From Lysinibacillus contaminans (lineage in GTDB: Bacteria; Bacillota; Bacilli; Bacillales_A; Planococcaceae), in assembly GCF_001278945.1 (NCBI RefSeq), contig NZ_LGRV01000004.1, forward strand, positions 4,507 through 68,506: a stretch of 64,000 nt of DNA, read 5' to 3'. The translations under genes were made by a program, and so were the position numbers. Within the stretch, counting starts at the first letter, position 1. Each line of letters begins with the position of its first letter. The notes beneath the pieces were generated by a model. It saw only the letters and a program-made list of their open reading frames with translations, was not told the DNA's origin and searched no databases. Below are positions 55,209 to 64,000 of the stretch, piece after piece.

Positions 55209-55826
55209 TTAATAATAAGTGACAAACTCCTCGACTGGTTTACGGTAGCCTCGTAAACGACGACTACTTTCCTTTTCCTTGCCAATCGTAATCATTAAGG
55301 CAATTTCGTGTGTTGCTGGCACATTAAATAGAGAACGCATTTTTTCCTGATCAAAACCAATCATCGGACATGTGTCCCAGCCACGATTTTTTGCAGCGAG
55401 CATGAAAATCATACCTGAAAGTGATGCATTACGAATCGCATCTTCCTTCATAAAATCTTCGCCACGCCCCTCATAAAAATTCGTATTATCATCTATGAGA
55501 CCTTGAAGCTCGAAATCAGTAATGATTCCTAAATCCACCATACCCTGACTGATTCGTGCTGTTTGTTTATAAGCTTCTTTATCACCTAGTACTAAAACAA
55601 CAGCTGATGCCGCATGTACTTTATATTGACCATAAGCTGCCTCACGCACTTTCTCCTTCATATCTTCATCCATTACAACGATGTATTCAGGATGCTGTAA
55701 ATTAAACGCTGATGGCGCTAACTTCACATCTTCTAAAATTGGACGAATATCGTTTTCAGTCATTTTGACATCTTTGATGAAATTATTTGCAGAGCGACGC
55801 TTGTCAATTAACTTCGTAAATTCCAA
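55209..55826 (-). CDS. mhqN: Nitroreductase-family oxidoreductase, MhqN-like
   Basis: 205 residues from a TTG at 55826. GGAGGT lies 8 bases upstream, and the earlier TTG is inside the ribosome-binding site. FMN-binding IDKRRSANNF at the N-terminus, APSAFNLQHPEYIVV, and CPMIGFDQEKMRSLF are typical. In Bacillus the MhqR-controlled nitroreductase detoxifies quinones and nitro compounds. The gap to the dioxygenase gene is 27 bases. Confidence 0.9.
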   Translation of the reverse strand: MEFTKLIDKRRSANNFIKDVKMTENDIRPILEDVKLAPSAFNLQHPEYIVVMDEDMKEKVREAAYGQYKVHAASAVVLVLGDKEAYKQTARISQGMVDLGIITDFELQGLIDDNTNFYEGRGEDFMKEDAIRNASLSGMIFMLAAKNRGWDTCPMIGFDQEKMRSLFNVPATHEIALMITIGKEKESSRRLRGYRKPVEEFVTYY

Positions 55827-55853
55827 TTGTATTACCTCCAAATATAGAAATGC

Positions 55854-56837
55854 TTATTCATATTCTTTATCGAACGAAATTGCACTTCTTACAGTATCAA
55901 TTGGGCGCACTAATTGCTCAATTTTGTTGCGTTCTGCTTCAAGGAATGGTGGCAATGATAATTTTTCACCTAAAGTCTCATAAGATTCGTCTCCCATGAA
56001 GCCTGGGCCATCAGTTGCCCACTCAAATAAAATTTGCGGTGCCACTCGTGCATATAACGATTCAAAGAAATGGCGATCTACATAGCCTGATGTATGGAAA
56101 CCAAAGCCCTCTAAACGTTCTGTCCATTCATCTAATACAGCACGATCTGCTACACGGAATGCTGCGTGGTGTACTGTACCAAAGCCTTGACGAGCAACTG
56201 GAAGAACTGTGTTATGTTCTACGACGATTTGTGCACCATTTCCACCTTCGCCTACTTCGAATAAGTGGAAATCACCCTCTTCAGCGATTTCAGTAAACAA
56301 CATTACTTTTTCAAGTACAGTTTTAAAATATTTCAAATCCGATACACGTATATGTACTGGACCTAGCCCTGTAATTGCATATTCAAGTGGTATTGGACCT
56401 TTCTGCCAAGGTGTACCAGAAGCAACACCTTCATTTTTTTCATCTGAGATAAGTTGGTATTGTTGGTCGTCAAAATCAACAAATGAAAGAGTGTTTTTGC
56501 CGAATTGTTCTTTGATGCCAGTATGTTTGACTTCTAAGCGATCAAATCGTTTTACCCAATACTCTAAAGCTGCATCAGTTGGGACACGGAATGATGTTTT
56601 TGAAATTTCATTCGTACCGTGTACACCTTTTGGGATATTCGGGAAATCAAAGAATGTCATATCTGTACCCGCGCTACCTTTGTCGTCTGCAAAGAATAAG
56701 TGATACGTTTGTATATCATCTTGATTGACTGTTTTTTTCACTAAACGCATCCCTAATACATACGTGAAAAATTTATAGTTTTCTTCTGCACTGCTAGTGA
56801 TTGCTGTTACATGGTGAATGCCTTTTAAATGGTTCAT
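55854..56837 (-). CDS. mhqO: Ring-cleaving dioxygenase, MhqO-like (glyoxalase fold)
   Basis: 327 residues, two vicinal-oxygen-chelate repeats: IHHVTAITS at the start and GFGTVHHAAFRVADRAVLDEW at about 210. Metal ligands are His in both and a Glu near ILFEWATDGPGF. It matches the MhqO/catechol-2,3-dioxygenase type that opens hydroquinones. First gene after the MhqR-type operator, with an operator copy 20 bases upstream of its start. Confidence 0.92.
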   Translation of the reverse strand: MNHLKGIHHVTAITSSAEENYKFFTYVLGMRLVKKTVNQDDIQTYHLFFADDKGSAGTDMTFFDFPNIPKGVHGTNEISKTSFRVPTDAALEYWVKRFDRLEVKHTGIKEQFGKNTLSFVDFDDQQYQLISDEKNEGVASGTPWQKGPIPLEYAITGLGPVHIRVSDLKYFKTVLEKVMLFTEIAEEGDFHLFEVGEGGNGAQIVVEHNTVLPVARQGFGTVHHAAFRVADRAVLDEWTERLEGFGFHTSGYVDRHFFESLYARVAPQILFEWATDGPGFMGDESYETLGEKLSLPPFLEAERNKIEQLVRPIDTVRSAISFDKEYE

Positions 56838-56855
56838 AATTTAGTTCCTCCTGAT

Positions 56856-56873
56856 TATCTCGAATTCGAGATA
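56856..56873. promoter_or_regulatory. MhqR-type operator, perfect 18-bp palindrome
   Basis: TATCTCGAATTCGAGATA, the operator form bound by Bacillus MhqR. It lies between the regulator gene and mhqO, immediately before mhqO. Confidence 0.88.
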
Positions 56874-56889
56874 TATGTGTAAAATTTTT

Positions 56890-57324
56890 TTATTTTTTAG
56901 TGGCATTGATGCCGACTTTTTTTAGTGCATCCATCATCGAATCCACTTCTTGTTCTGTTAAAACCTCAAAAATCTCGTTAATTTTTTGTTCATGTGCAGG
57001 GAAAATTCTTTGCATCAACATCTGTCCTTCCGATGTCAATACTGCGTAAGTAACACGGCGATCCTTTGGACAAGAACGGCGACAGACAAACCCTTTTTCC
57101 TCTAGCTTATCAATGACATACGTGATACTACTACTAGCGATTAAAATCTTTTTCCCAATTACTTGAATCGGCTGTTCGCCTCTATGATAAAGAAACTCTA
57201 AGACTCCAAACTCAGTTTGATTTAACCCATATTGCAATAAATCCTTTTTCGTTGCATCTTGTATCGCTTGATAGGCGCGGAATATGACAGTAAAAGCTTT
57301 TAAATTTCGATTATTCCCCTTCAC
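56890..57324 (-). CDS. mhqR: MarR-family repressor, MhqR-like
   Basis: 144 residues, GTG start at 57324 with GAGAGGG before it. The winged helix-turn-helix is VIGKKILIASSSITYVIDKL with wing SCPKDRRVTYAVLTSEG. The family senses quinones and other electrophiles. A perfect operator lies after the gene in front of mhqO, and a half-perfect copy lies upstream of mhqR, so it should regulate both mhqO-mhqN and itself. Confidence 0.92.
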   Translation of the reverse strand: MKGNNRNLKAFTVIFRAYQAIQDATKKDLLQYGLNQTEFGVLEFLYHRGEQPIQVIGKKILIASSSITYVIDKLEEKGFVCRRSCPKDRRVTYAVLTSEGQMLMQRIFPAHEQKINEIFEVLTEQEVDSMMDALKKVGINATKK

Positions 57325-57357
57325 TCGATTCCCTCTCCCCCAATTAACTCAAAAAAA

Positions 57358-57375
57358 TATCTTTAATTCGAGATA
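57358..57375. promoter_or_regulatory. Second MhqR-type operator (imperfect) upstream of mhqR
   Basis: TATCTTTAATTCGAGATA matches the palindrome at 56856 in 16 of 18 positions. The position 33 bases before the start codon suggests autoregulation. Confidence 0.75.
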
Positions 57376-57454
57376 ATCATATCATACTCATTTCGAAACA
57401 GCAAATATCTTAACTCTTCAAAATGTAATAGATATTTAACACTTTTAGTTAGGT

Positions 57455-57479
57455 GTTTGCTAAAAATCTCAAAGGGTAT
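57455..57479 (+). promoter_or_regulatory. SigB-type promoter of the catalase gene
   Basis: GTTTGC at 57455-57460, 13-base spacer, GGGTAT at 57474-57479. This is the general-stress consensus (GTTTAA-N13-15-GGGTAT). It lies 35 bases upstream of the start codon. Bacillus katE is under SigB control. Confidence 0.85.
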
Positions 57480-57514
57480 AGTGTTTTGAAACTAATCTAA
57501 AGGAGGATTCTAAA

Positions 57515-59488
57515 ATGACTGAAAAACAACAGCAACTAGAAGCGTTCCGTGTAAATGATAAAGGACAAGCATTAACAACAAATCAAGGGCTGAAAATGGC
57601 AGATGACGAGCACTCTTTAAAAGCCGGTGATCGAGGTCCTACCTTGCTTGAAGATTTTCATTTCCGTGAAAAAATGACACATTTTGATCATGAACGTATC
57701 CCCGAAAGAGTAGTCCACGCTCGTGGTTCTGCAGCACATGGTGTATTTGAAACATATGAATGCGCAAGTGACATTACGAAGGCTAAATTCTTAAATGGTA
57801 AAAATACAACAACCCCTGTTTTTGTTAGATTTTCTACAGTGGCTGGTTCTAGAGGTTCTGCCGATACTGTACGAGACGTTCGAGGTTTTGCTACAAAGTT
57901 CTATACAGAAGAAGGAAATTACGACTTAGTAGGTAATAATATTCCTGTGTTCTTTATACAAGACGCAATTAAATTCCCTGATTTTATTCACTCCGTGAAA
58001 CCTGAACCAAACAATGAAATTCCACAGGCTCAAAGTGCTCATGATACATTTTGGGATTTTGTTGCTAATAATCAAGAGTCTGCACATACAGTAATGTGGC
58101 ATCTATCTGACCGTGCTATACCAAGAAGTTATCGTATGATGGAAGGCTTTGGCGTCAATACGTATCGCTTTATTAATGCTGAGGGTAAAGCCCATTTTGT
58201 TAAGTTTCATTGGAAGCCATTACTCGGCGTTAAATCACTAGTATGGGATGAAGCACAAAAAATTGCAGGAAAAGATCCTGATTTCCATCGTCGAGATCTA
58301 TGGGATGCTATTGAACGAGGTGATTACCCCGAATATGAACTGGGTGTTCAGCTTATTTCTGAGGAAGATGAATTTAAATTTAGTTTTGATATCCTAGACG
58401 CAACTAAAATTTGGCCTGAAGAAGAAGTACCAGTTCGCATACTTGGTAAAATGACACTCAATAAAAATGTAGATAATTTCTTTGCAGAGACCGAGCAGGT
58501 TGCGTTCCATGTTGGTCATGTGGTACCGGGCATTGACTTTTCAAACGACCCATTACTACAAGGTCGATTATTTTCATATACAGATACCCAATTAATACGA
58601 CTAGGCGGACCAAACTTCCATGAGTTACCGATTAATCGACCTGTTTGTCCATTCCACAACAATCAACGAGATGGCTATGGACGTCACACAATTAATGTTG
58701 GACAAGTTAGCTATCATAAAAATTCTTTGGCGAATAATACACCACGCCCTGTTCCCGAAGAAGAAGGGGGCTATGCTCATTACGAGGAAAAAATAGAAGG
58801 GCGTAAAGTACGTGCCAGAAGTGAGAGCTTTAAAGACCATTTTTCACAAGCTAGACTATTTTGGCTAAGTATGACTGATATTGAGAAAAAGCATATTATT
58901 GATGCGTTTAGTTTTGAAGTTGGTAAAGTAAAGAATAAACATATTCGAAAACAAGTAGTCGATATGTTTGCGCATGTTTGTAATACACTTGCAACAAAAG
59001 TAGCAGAGAATGTTGGAATAGAACCACCAGCAAAAGTAGAGGTACCTAACATTCAACAAACATCTCCTTCTGTCAGTCAAGAGCTTAATCCTGTAGAAAC
59101 TGTAAAAACGCTTAAAGTAGCTGTACTTGTATCTGAGAAATCACCACAAAACTTACAAGAGCTTTTATCTATATTTACAAAAGAAAATATTGTAGTTGAG
59201 CTCATTGGTTCTAAGCAAGGAATTCTTCAAGGTCACGAAATTAATCAAACATTTTCAACTACTGCATCCGTTCTATATGATGGTGTCTATCTAACTACGT
59301 CCTACGATGACACTCATCAGCAAAAGCTAGCGGACCACTTTATACAAGAAGCATTCGATCACTTCAAAACAGTTGGCTATACAGAAAATATAACATCCAT
59401 TCAGCAATTCACTAGAAAAGATGGTGTTGTTAAATCCCCTGAGGCCTTTGTTCAAGCACTCGCTCAACATCGTCATTGGGAGCGTTAA
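57515..59488 (+). CDS. katE: Large-subunit catalase (clade 2, KatE type)
   Basis: 657 residues. Distal His in [14 protein letters not shown] (about 66), Asn in [14 protein letters not shown] (about 139), proximal haem Tyr in [12 protein letters not shown] (about 353). After the core (to about 505) comes a 150-residue flavodoxin-like C-terminal domain ([19 protein letters not shown]), the hallmark of the large catalases. It breaks down hydrogen peroxide. Ribosome-binding site AAAGGAGG. Confidence 0.96.
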   Translation: MTEKQQQLEAFRVNDKGQALTTNQGLKMADDEHSLKAGDRGPTLLEDFHFREKMTHFDHERIPERVVHARGSAAHGVFETYECASDITKAKFLNGKNTTTPVFVRFSTVAGSRGSADTVRDVRGFATKFYTEEGNYDLVGNNIPVFFIQDAIKFPDFIHSVKPEPNNEIPQAQSAHDTFWDFVANNQESAHTVMWHLSDRAIPRSYRMMEGFGVNTYRFINAEGKAHFVKFHWKPLLGVKSLVWDEAQKIAGKDPDFHRRDLWDAIERGDYPEYELGVQLISEEDEFKFSFDILDATKIWPEEEVPVRILGKMTLNKNVDNFFAETEQVAFHVGHVVPGIDFSNDPLLQGRLFSYTDTQLIRLGGPNFHELPINRPVCPFHNNQRDGYGRHTINVGQVSYHKNSLANNTPRPVPEEEGGYAHYEEKIEGRKVRARSESFKDHFSQARLFWLSMTDIEKKHIIDAFSFEVGKVKNKHIRKQVVDMFAHVCNTLATKVAENVGIEPPAKVEVPNIQQTSPSVSQELNPVETVKTLKVAVLVSEKSPQNLQELLSIFTKENIVVELIGSKQGILQGHEINQTFSTTASVLYDGVYLTTSYDDTHQQKLADHFIQEAFDHFKTVGYTENITSIQQFTRKDGVVKSPEAFVQALAQHRHWER

Positions 59489-59779
59489 AATCAGATAAAA
59501 TTCATTCAAGGGTTTTCCAATAATTTTAAAATTTGTGGGCTAACCTAGAAAATAAAAAACACCTTTCATTGACTAACGGGTATTGAAACCTGAAATAATC
59601 AATGTGGAGGTGTTTTTCTAAATGTACAAGAATGAATCATTCAGAAAATGCGTGTATCATAAGTATTATCGAGGATTACATTTACAATAATATCCAATTT
59701 TAAAGAAATTAAACAGCCAGTCGCCGGTACAATACCGTAAACTGGCTTCGAATTCTCATTTGAGATTAGCTTTTTTTAG
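59489..59779. other. Intergenic gap with two hairpins
   Basis: Holds the catalase terminator (59555-59617), a 22-codon + strand frame without support, and a GCCAGT/ACTGGC hairpin (59716-59746) that may end the YusW-like gene. Confidence 0.5.
59555..59617 (+). terminator. Terminator of katE
   Basis: AAAAACACCT (59555-59564) with AGGTGTTTTT (59608-59617), with inner TTTCATTGA/TCAATG. T-rich 3' side. Confidence 0.75.
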
Positions 59780-60250
59780 TTACTTTATTCTCTGGAATTC
59801 CTTTTCTGTCCCATCTTCAAACTTCACTTCTACCTCAATGGATTGGTAGTCGTCTGCAATATTGAATACAGAAATTACTTGATCGATTACCTCATCATTC
59901 GATGTTGTCGAATCAAATGTCAACTGCTTAAATAATGGCTCAAGCTTTGTAAATGCTTCATCGCCATATAGTTTTTCATTCTTGCGATCATCTTCTAATT
60001 CTGCCTCCATGCCGGTTCTTTCATTATCATAATCCACGTCATAAGATTCAGTAGCAGAATAATCTACATCCAATGAAAACTCTGTAAAGTTAAACAATGT
60101 AGACTTAGCAGCATTTTCATTTTTTTGCTTTTCTGTATTCGTCTCCTCAACAGGTGCATTTTCTGGCACATCTTTGACCTCATCCTTATTACACCCATAA
60201 AGTACTCCAGCTACTAAAGGCACTGCTAATAAAAGCTTTAAATTCTTCAT
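59780..60250 (-). CDS. yusW: YusW-like lipoprotein
   Basis: 156 residues. Signal II sequence LKLLLAVPLVAGVLYGC with the lipid Cys at about 20, an acidic linker, then the YusW domain (FNFTEFSLDVDYS...TKLEPLFKQLTFD...EVEVKFEDGTEKEFQRI). Bacterial surface protein of unknown role. Single gene. Confidence 0.82.
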   Translation of the reverse strand: MKNLKLLLAVPLVAGVLYGCNKDEVKDVPENAPVEETNTEKQKNENAAKSTLFNFTEFSLDVDYSATESYDVDYDNERTGMEAELEDDRKNEKLYGDEAFTKLEPLFKQLTFDSTTSNDEVIDQVISVFNIADDYQSIEVEVKFEDGTEKEFQRIK

Positions 60251-60331
60251 AATTTACACTCCTTTCGGTAGTACTTATTATTCCCGAATTCTAAAAAACT
60301 AATCAATGTCTTTAAAATTGGCCTTTACTAA

Positions 60332-61072
60332 TTATTGAACATCCCGCTGAATTTGCTCTACCATTTCAACTAACAATGGCACATTTGTACTTCGTTGTAG
60401 TGAATTGCAATCCTGCATTACATACGCCCAGCTTTCTTCAAGCTTTTCATCATAGGTATTACCCTCGTTCACATGTAAAAATGGGCGCAAGTATTCTTCA
60501 ATAGAACAAGATAGGGTTTCGATAAATTCATCCGCTTTACTGACTTTACCGACAGCCTCCTCATTTCGCTCCCCCCACAACACATGCTCCAAATTCGTGG
60601 AGAAATAAAATAACTGATACGGCACATGATTCTTTTTCAAAGTAAAAGATTCACTCGTTGCAAGTATTTTAATATTTTGTGCCTTCAGCGTATTTCTTGC
60701 CTCAATCGCTTCTTTCTTCTTCGTCGACCCGACAAGTATTTCAGTCTCGTCATAAAATATTGAACCTTTCACGTCTGCACTCACCTTCACATGCTCATGT
60801 GGGATGAAACATCCATCCGCATCCGTTATTTGCACAATCGCTAGTAAATCCTTCGGTAAAAATTTATTTTTCTCTAAATAACGGCTAATGACTTGTCCAA
60901 CCGTATTTTTAATGTTCGTAGTCTTTTTCGTACCTTCCCACTTGGTTAAAATATCACCACGTTGCACATCAAATCGAACCTCAGATTCTGCGAAGTACAT
61001 ATCTAGGTAATCGTACAAAATGATTTGCTCTGTTTCTCCCTCAACGACAACAAGAATTACCTTTTTAGTCAT
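60332..61072 (-). CDS. TOPRIM-like effector partner of the AAA ATPase
   Basis: 246 residues from the ATG at 61072, which overlaps the ATPase stop (shared bases ATGACTAA). The longer frame to 61186 runs inside the ATPase gene. The N-terminus VILVVVEGETEQIILYDYLD has the TOPRIM Glu (GETE, about 12). AIVQITDADGCFIP (about 78-91) has the D-x-D of TOPRIM motif 2. This combination is that of nuclease subunits in OLD-like, RloB-like and PARIS-type systems. The rest has no recognised family. Expected role: nuclease or other effector released or activated by the ATPase upon phage infection. Confidence 0.7.
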   Translation of the reverse strand: MTKKVILVVVEGETEQIILYDYLDMYFAESEVRFDVQRGDILTKWEGTKKTTNIKNTVGQVISRYLEKNKFLPKDLLAIVQITDADGCFIPHEHVKVSADVKGSIFYDETEILVGSTKKKEAIEARNTLKAQNIKILATSESFTLKKNHVPYQLFYFSTNLEHVLWGERNEEAVGKVSKADEFIETLSCSIEEYLRPFLHVNEGNTYDEKLEESWAYVMQDCNSLQRSTNVPLLVEMVEQIQRDVQ

Positions 61073-62402
61073 TACGGACCCCCGCTTTTCTAAAGGCGCG
61101 CTTAATATTAAATGTCTTCGTCTCTTTATAAATCTCTTCAGCCTGGCCCCCAAGCTGAACGGCACGTAAATAGACATCACGTGCATTATTCACTTCTTTA
61201 ATGCCCTTTAACTGAACATATCGATGTTGTTCATTAACTGTTGTAAACCACAGATTTTTAATAGGCAGTACCTCTAACACACGTAAGTTATGTGAAGTGA
61301 AAATGAGCTGTCCTTTGCCACCTTCATCAATTACCATCAATAATTCTCCTAACAAATACTCAAACACGCCTGAATCTAACTCATCAATCACAACACAAGC
61401 ATTCGGATTATTATAAACAGCAATTAATGCACTTAATACCGAAATAATTTTCAAAATCCCTTCCGACTCCGTGCGTAATGGTAGTTCACATTCACCTCGC
61501 TTCGATAAAAATTCAAAGCGCACACCTTTTTCTCCGTTGTCTAAAGTTTGCTCTGTGATGAAATGGATTTTTATCATCAGCTCAGGAATAATGGTTGAAA
61601 GTACTTTATTTGTTTGATCAATTACTTTGCATAGTACTTCAAAACGATCTTTCTGAAGTAACGAAGTGCCTTCTAAATCATATGGAATAAATCCTCTCGA
61701 TTTTTCCAAATGTACACTAAATGGCATAATATATTTCATCATCAAAAGACCTATACTTTGGTTGTTAATGACATGCAAATCTCTGTTGAAATCTAACGCA
61801 ATATTATTTAACAGATGCCATTCCATCTCACTAAGCATTTCCTGTAATACTGGCTTTAAATCCTTGTGGAATGCAAATGAAACATGCTCTTTTTGTGCCA
61901 TTGCTCGCACAACCATCACCTTCACACGTAACTTCTCATTCATATCTTTTAGTGAAGTCGTACGAATCTGTACAACATCCTCCTCTTTACAAATAAGTGT
62001 TTTCGAGCGTTTGCCCTTCTCATTCTCTCGGTAGCTTAACTTTTCAATTGTCGTATAAATACGCTCATCATCCTCTTGGAAAGCTACAAAATAATTTACA
62101 AAAAACTCTCCAAACTCATTTTGTACAAGAAAATCAAAATCTAAGCTCGCTGTTTCTTCCCCAGCCGTGATAAAACGCTTTTCTCGTAGTTGCAACTTTT
62201 CATTACTAATCCACCCAGAGATCAGCGTCTTCAATAAACTAAACGCATCAACAATTGTCGTCTTTCCAGAACCATTTTGCCCATATATCCCCACAACTTT
62301 CGATTGCAAAAACGAATCGAAATCTACCGACAACGATATCTCACCATCTCGCACGTTCTTTAAATTGTGCACAGTCACTTTTTTAATTTTCACAATACCC
62401 AT
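61065..62402 (-). CDS. ABC/OLD-type AAA ATPase of a two-gene defence-like system
   Basis: 445 residues from the ATG at 62402 (AAAGGA 9 bases upstream). A GTG directly before it is also possible. Walker A is IYGQNGSGKTTIVDAF (about 38-53). Walker B is ACVVIDELDSGVFEY (about 340-354) with D-E-L-D, and the switch His is in LIFTSHNLRVL (about 375-385). Between them lie an arm-like helical insert and LPLRTESEGILKI (signature-like). This matches OLD/AAA_15-type ATPases that act as sensors in phage-defence pairs. The stop overlaps the TOPRIM gene by 8 bases. Confidence 0.8.
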   Translation of the reverse strand: MGIVKIKKVTVHNLKNVRDGEISLSVDFDSFLQSKVVGIYGQNGSGKTTIVDAFSLLKTLISGWISNEKLQLREKRFITAGEETASLDFDFLVQNEFGEFFVNYFVAFQEDDERIYTTIEKLSYRENEKGKRSKTLICKEEDVVQIRTTSLKDMNEKLRVKVMVVRAMAQKEHVSFAFHKDLKPVLQEMLSEMEWHLLNNIALDFNRDLHVINNQSIGLLMMKYIMPFSVHLEKSRGFIPYDLEGTSLLQKDRFEVLCKVIDQTNKVLSTIIPELMIKIHFITEQTLDNGEKGVRFEFLSKRGECELPLRTESEGILKIISVLSALIAVYNNPNACVVIDELDSGVFEYLLGELLMVIDEGGKGQLIFTSHNLRVLEVLPIKNLWFTTVNEQHRYVQLKGIKEVNNARDVYLRAVQLGGQAEEIYKETKTFNIKRAFRKAGVRND

Positions 62403-62540
62403 CACATGACATCCTTTAACTCTTTTCTTATATTATAAGTAAAAAGGTTATAAATTATAACGTTTTTAAAATTAAAGTTCATTAATATTATCGCCCAAAC
62501 TTAGTGTACTCTGCATTACAATATTGGGATTTTTGCCAAA

Positions 62541-62578
62541 AAAAGAAGTAACTCAGAAATTTCTGAGTTACTTCTTTT
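62541..62578. terminator. Perfect 38-bp palindrome terminator
   Basis: AAAAGAAGTAACTCAGAAA (62541-62559) and its exact complement (62560-62578). It forms a hairpin ending in T-runs on both strands and lies directly after the PepSY/SLH gene. Confidence 0.85.
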
Positions 62579-62589
62579 AAAATTTTCGA

Positions 62590-63999
62590 TTACCAATAAT
62601 AACGATCGTTACTTTTCTCGCTAATCTTGTGCGCTAAACGAATTGTTGAAACTGCTAGCTCTGCATACGTTATATTTCCAGTTGCATTAATTTTGTTATC
62701 TTGTGCATCTAATAGCCCCATCCCATTAGCTAGAGCTACATACCCCGCATAAGTTGGTTGAATTGCACTTGCATCTGTAAAGTTCAACTTATAAAGATCA
62801 CTAAGCTGTGCTGCTTTTTCAAGATCTAGTGCACGAATAGACCACTCCGCAAACTCTTGGCGTGTTAATGCATCTTCAATTTTGAAGTTGTCTGATGGCT
62901 CTAAAACTCCCATCTGTACAGCTTGCTCTACCGTAGCATATAGTGGATGCTTCGAATCAATATTTGGGAAAGATTGTAGTTCTTCCCCTTCTCCCATATA
63001 TCTACCAGAGTATACATATGTCAGTGATTTCATAATAATCTTCAACGCTTCTCCCTTTGTTACTGCTTTATCGGCGTTAAAATTTGCTGGATCTTTTACG
63101 TCTAAAAGCTTTTGATTCAGTAAATAATTTAGCTCTTTAGATGCTGTTGGATGTTTGATGATTTCTTTATCCGACTCTGGCTTAATACTATTTAACCATT
63201 CACCAGTCATAGCATCTAGCTGATTATATAGAACACCATCAAAAGTTGGTGCATATACTAAATCATAGTGTTGCTTGTCCTTATTATCCTGTTTTACATA
63301 TTGTAACTTTGTCTTTAATGCTTCACTAAACGTTGCCTTTGCAACATCAGGTGCAATGACCTTGCTCGTAGATGGCCAGTTGCTGATTTTCTGATGGTTA
63401 ATCATTAACGAACTAAGAGATCCATCCGTTCCGATACCCACATAAATTTCGTCACCTGTCACAGTAATACCATTCACGACACGCGGGAATGAAAATGAAT
63501 GATATTTACTGTACTCATCAAACGAATAGCCTTCCGTTGATTTAGCATAATTATGAAGATATGATGGTGCTAATTCCTTCAAGTACTCAATTGCCTTTGA
63601 TAAAGCTACCTCTTTTGTAATCCCTGACTCTGAATCTTTTGCTTTAGTGAAATCTCTATCGAAGCTGTGGAATCGTGTAATTTCACCTGTAGCCTTATTA
63701 ATTTCTAGTGATGAGCCTGAACCGCTATTTCCGCTCCAGTACATATAATCTACTGAATAAACCGTTTCACCAGCCTCATTTTCTCTTTCATTGACCGTAT
63801 CAATCGTTAACTTACCCTTGTCTGGATCCACTTTTAATAAAGATTTCGCTAACTCTTCGGCCTCATCAGCTGTAAGACCATTCTTTTTCGGTGCAAGTGG
63901 CTGCGCTACAAGCTTTTCAATCGTTTGTACCTTTGGCGCTTGTGTTGTGAAGCCATTAGCTGATTGCCACTGACCTGTTAGAGCATGTACACCCATATA
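62590..63999 (-). CDS. YcdB/PepSY-SLH surface protein, N-terminus outside window
   Basis: At least 469 residues; the frame is open to the window edge, so the start is missing. YcdB/PepSY-type repeats (about 30-270: GETVYSVDYMYWSGN and TGEITRFHSFDRDF, SFSFPRVVNGITVTGD and GIGTDGSLSSLMINH). Then three S-layer homology motifs (about 285-460: FNADKAVTKGEALKIIM, FPNIDSKHPLYATVEQAVQM, FTDASAIQPTYAGYVALANG). A cell-wall-bound surface protein of unknown role. Confidence 0.85.
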   Translation of the reverse strand, partial: YMGVHALTGQWQSANGFTTQAPKVQTIEKLVAQPLAPKKNGLTADEAEELAKSLLKVDPDKGKLTIDTVNERENEAGETVYSVDYMYWSGNSGSGSSLEINKATGEITRFHSFDRDFTKAKDSESGITKEVALSKAIEYLKELAPSYLHNYAKSTEGYSFDEYSKYHSFSFPRVVNGITVTGDEIYVGIGTDGSLSSLMINHQKISNWPSTSKVIAPDVAKATFSEALKTKLQYVKQDNKDKQHYDLVYAPTFDGVLYNQLDAMTGEWLNSIKPESDKEIIKHPTASKELNYLLNQKLLDVKDPANFNADKAVTKGEALKIIMKSLTYVYSGRYMGEGEELQSFPNIDSKHPLYATVEQAVQMGVLEPSDNFKIEDALTRQEFAEWSIRALDLEKAAQLSDLYKLNFTDASAIQPTYAGYVALANGMGLLDAQDNKINATGNITYAELAVSTIRLAHKISEKSNDRYYW

Positions 64000-64000
64000 G

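Noticed and set aside
59622-59690. 22-codon + strand frame after the catalase terminator
   Set aside because: No ribosome-binding site and too short; may be the remnant of something larger but nothing supports that.
1-64000. CRISPR arrays, tRNA, rRNA
   Set aside because: No regularly spaced repeats and no tRNA-like or rRNA-like sequence noticed on either strand.

Overview
The window looks like a low-GC Firmicutes chromosome, most likely Planococcaceae (Lysinibacillus/Solibacillus-like). This is judged from Bacillus-type synteny (yeaC-yeaD-yebA-guaA), S-layer-homology proteins, a DesKR cold sensor, HemAT, an S-box and a guanine riboswitch, TnrA/GlnR boxes and a SigB-type promoter. No tRNA, rRNA or CRISPR was seen.

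Left part (1-14060): a truncated IS30-family transposase (1-540) is followed by a mobile island of about 13.16 kb inserted in the 3' end of guaA. The left border is a 184-bp guaA 3' remnant (717-903). The right border is the matching stretch inside the intact guaA (13874-14060). The two copies differ at six sites, all third codon positions. The island carries a GTG-start tyrosine integrase next to guaA, a second small tyrosine recombinase, a superfamily-2-like helicase, an XRE repressor, a phage-type helix-turn-helix protein, coiled-coil and zinc-ribbon proteins, and unidentified cargo, including a possible ADP-ribosyltransferase and a large basic/HEPN-like protein. Long gene-poor stretches hold strong inverted repeats and a candidate large structured RNA (about 11885-12500). 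No conjugation or virion genes are visible, so it resembles a replicating integrative element or phage satellite.

Middle part (14-45 kb) is housekeeping: guaA under a guanine riboswitch, the yeaC-yeaD-yebA operon, pncB-nadE (NAD salvage), glnK-amtB with two TnrA/GlnR boxes, ogt, the FetAB-type exporter, a proline dehydrogenase, yoxD, the DesK-DesR-Des membrane-fluidity circuit, yitJ-metH under a SAM riboswitch, protoporphyrinogen/coproporphyrinogen oxidase, the HemAT aerotaxis sensor and a Sel1-repeat protein.

Right part (45-64 kb): a secreted GDSL esterase with SLH anchor, endonuclease Q, dapF with a dicarboxylate/amino-acid symporter, a decayed bioY, a YdhK-like lipoprotein with a neighbouring two-component system, an MhqR-like quinone/aldehyde-stress cluster with a perfect MhqR-type operator, a SigB-driven large catalase, a YusW-like lipoprotein, an overlapping AAA-ATPase/TOPRIM gene pair that looks like an antiphage system, and the 3' part of a PepSY/SLH protein cut by the window end.

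The best candidates for undescribed biology are the structured-RNA region and the hairpin-masked integrase start in the island, and the ATPase/TOPRIM pair at 60.3-62.4 kb.
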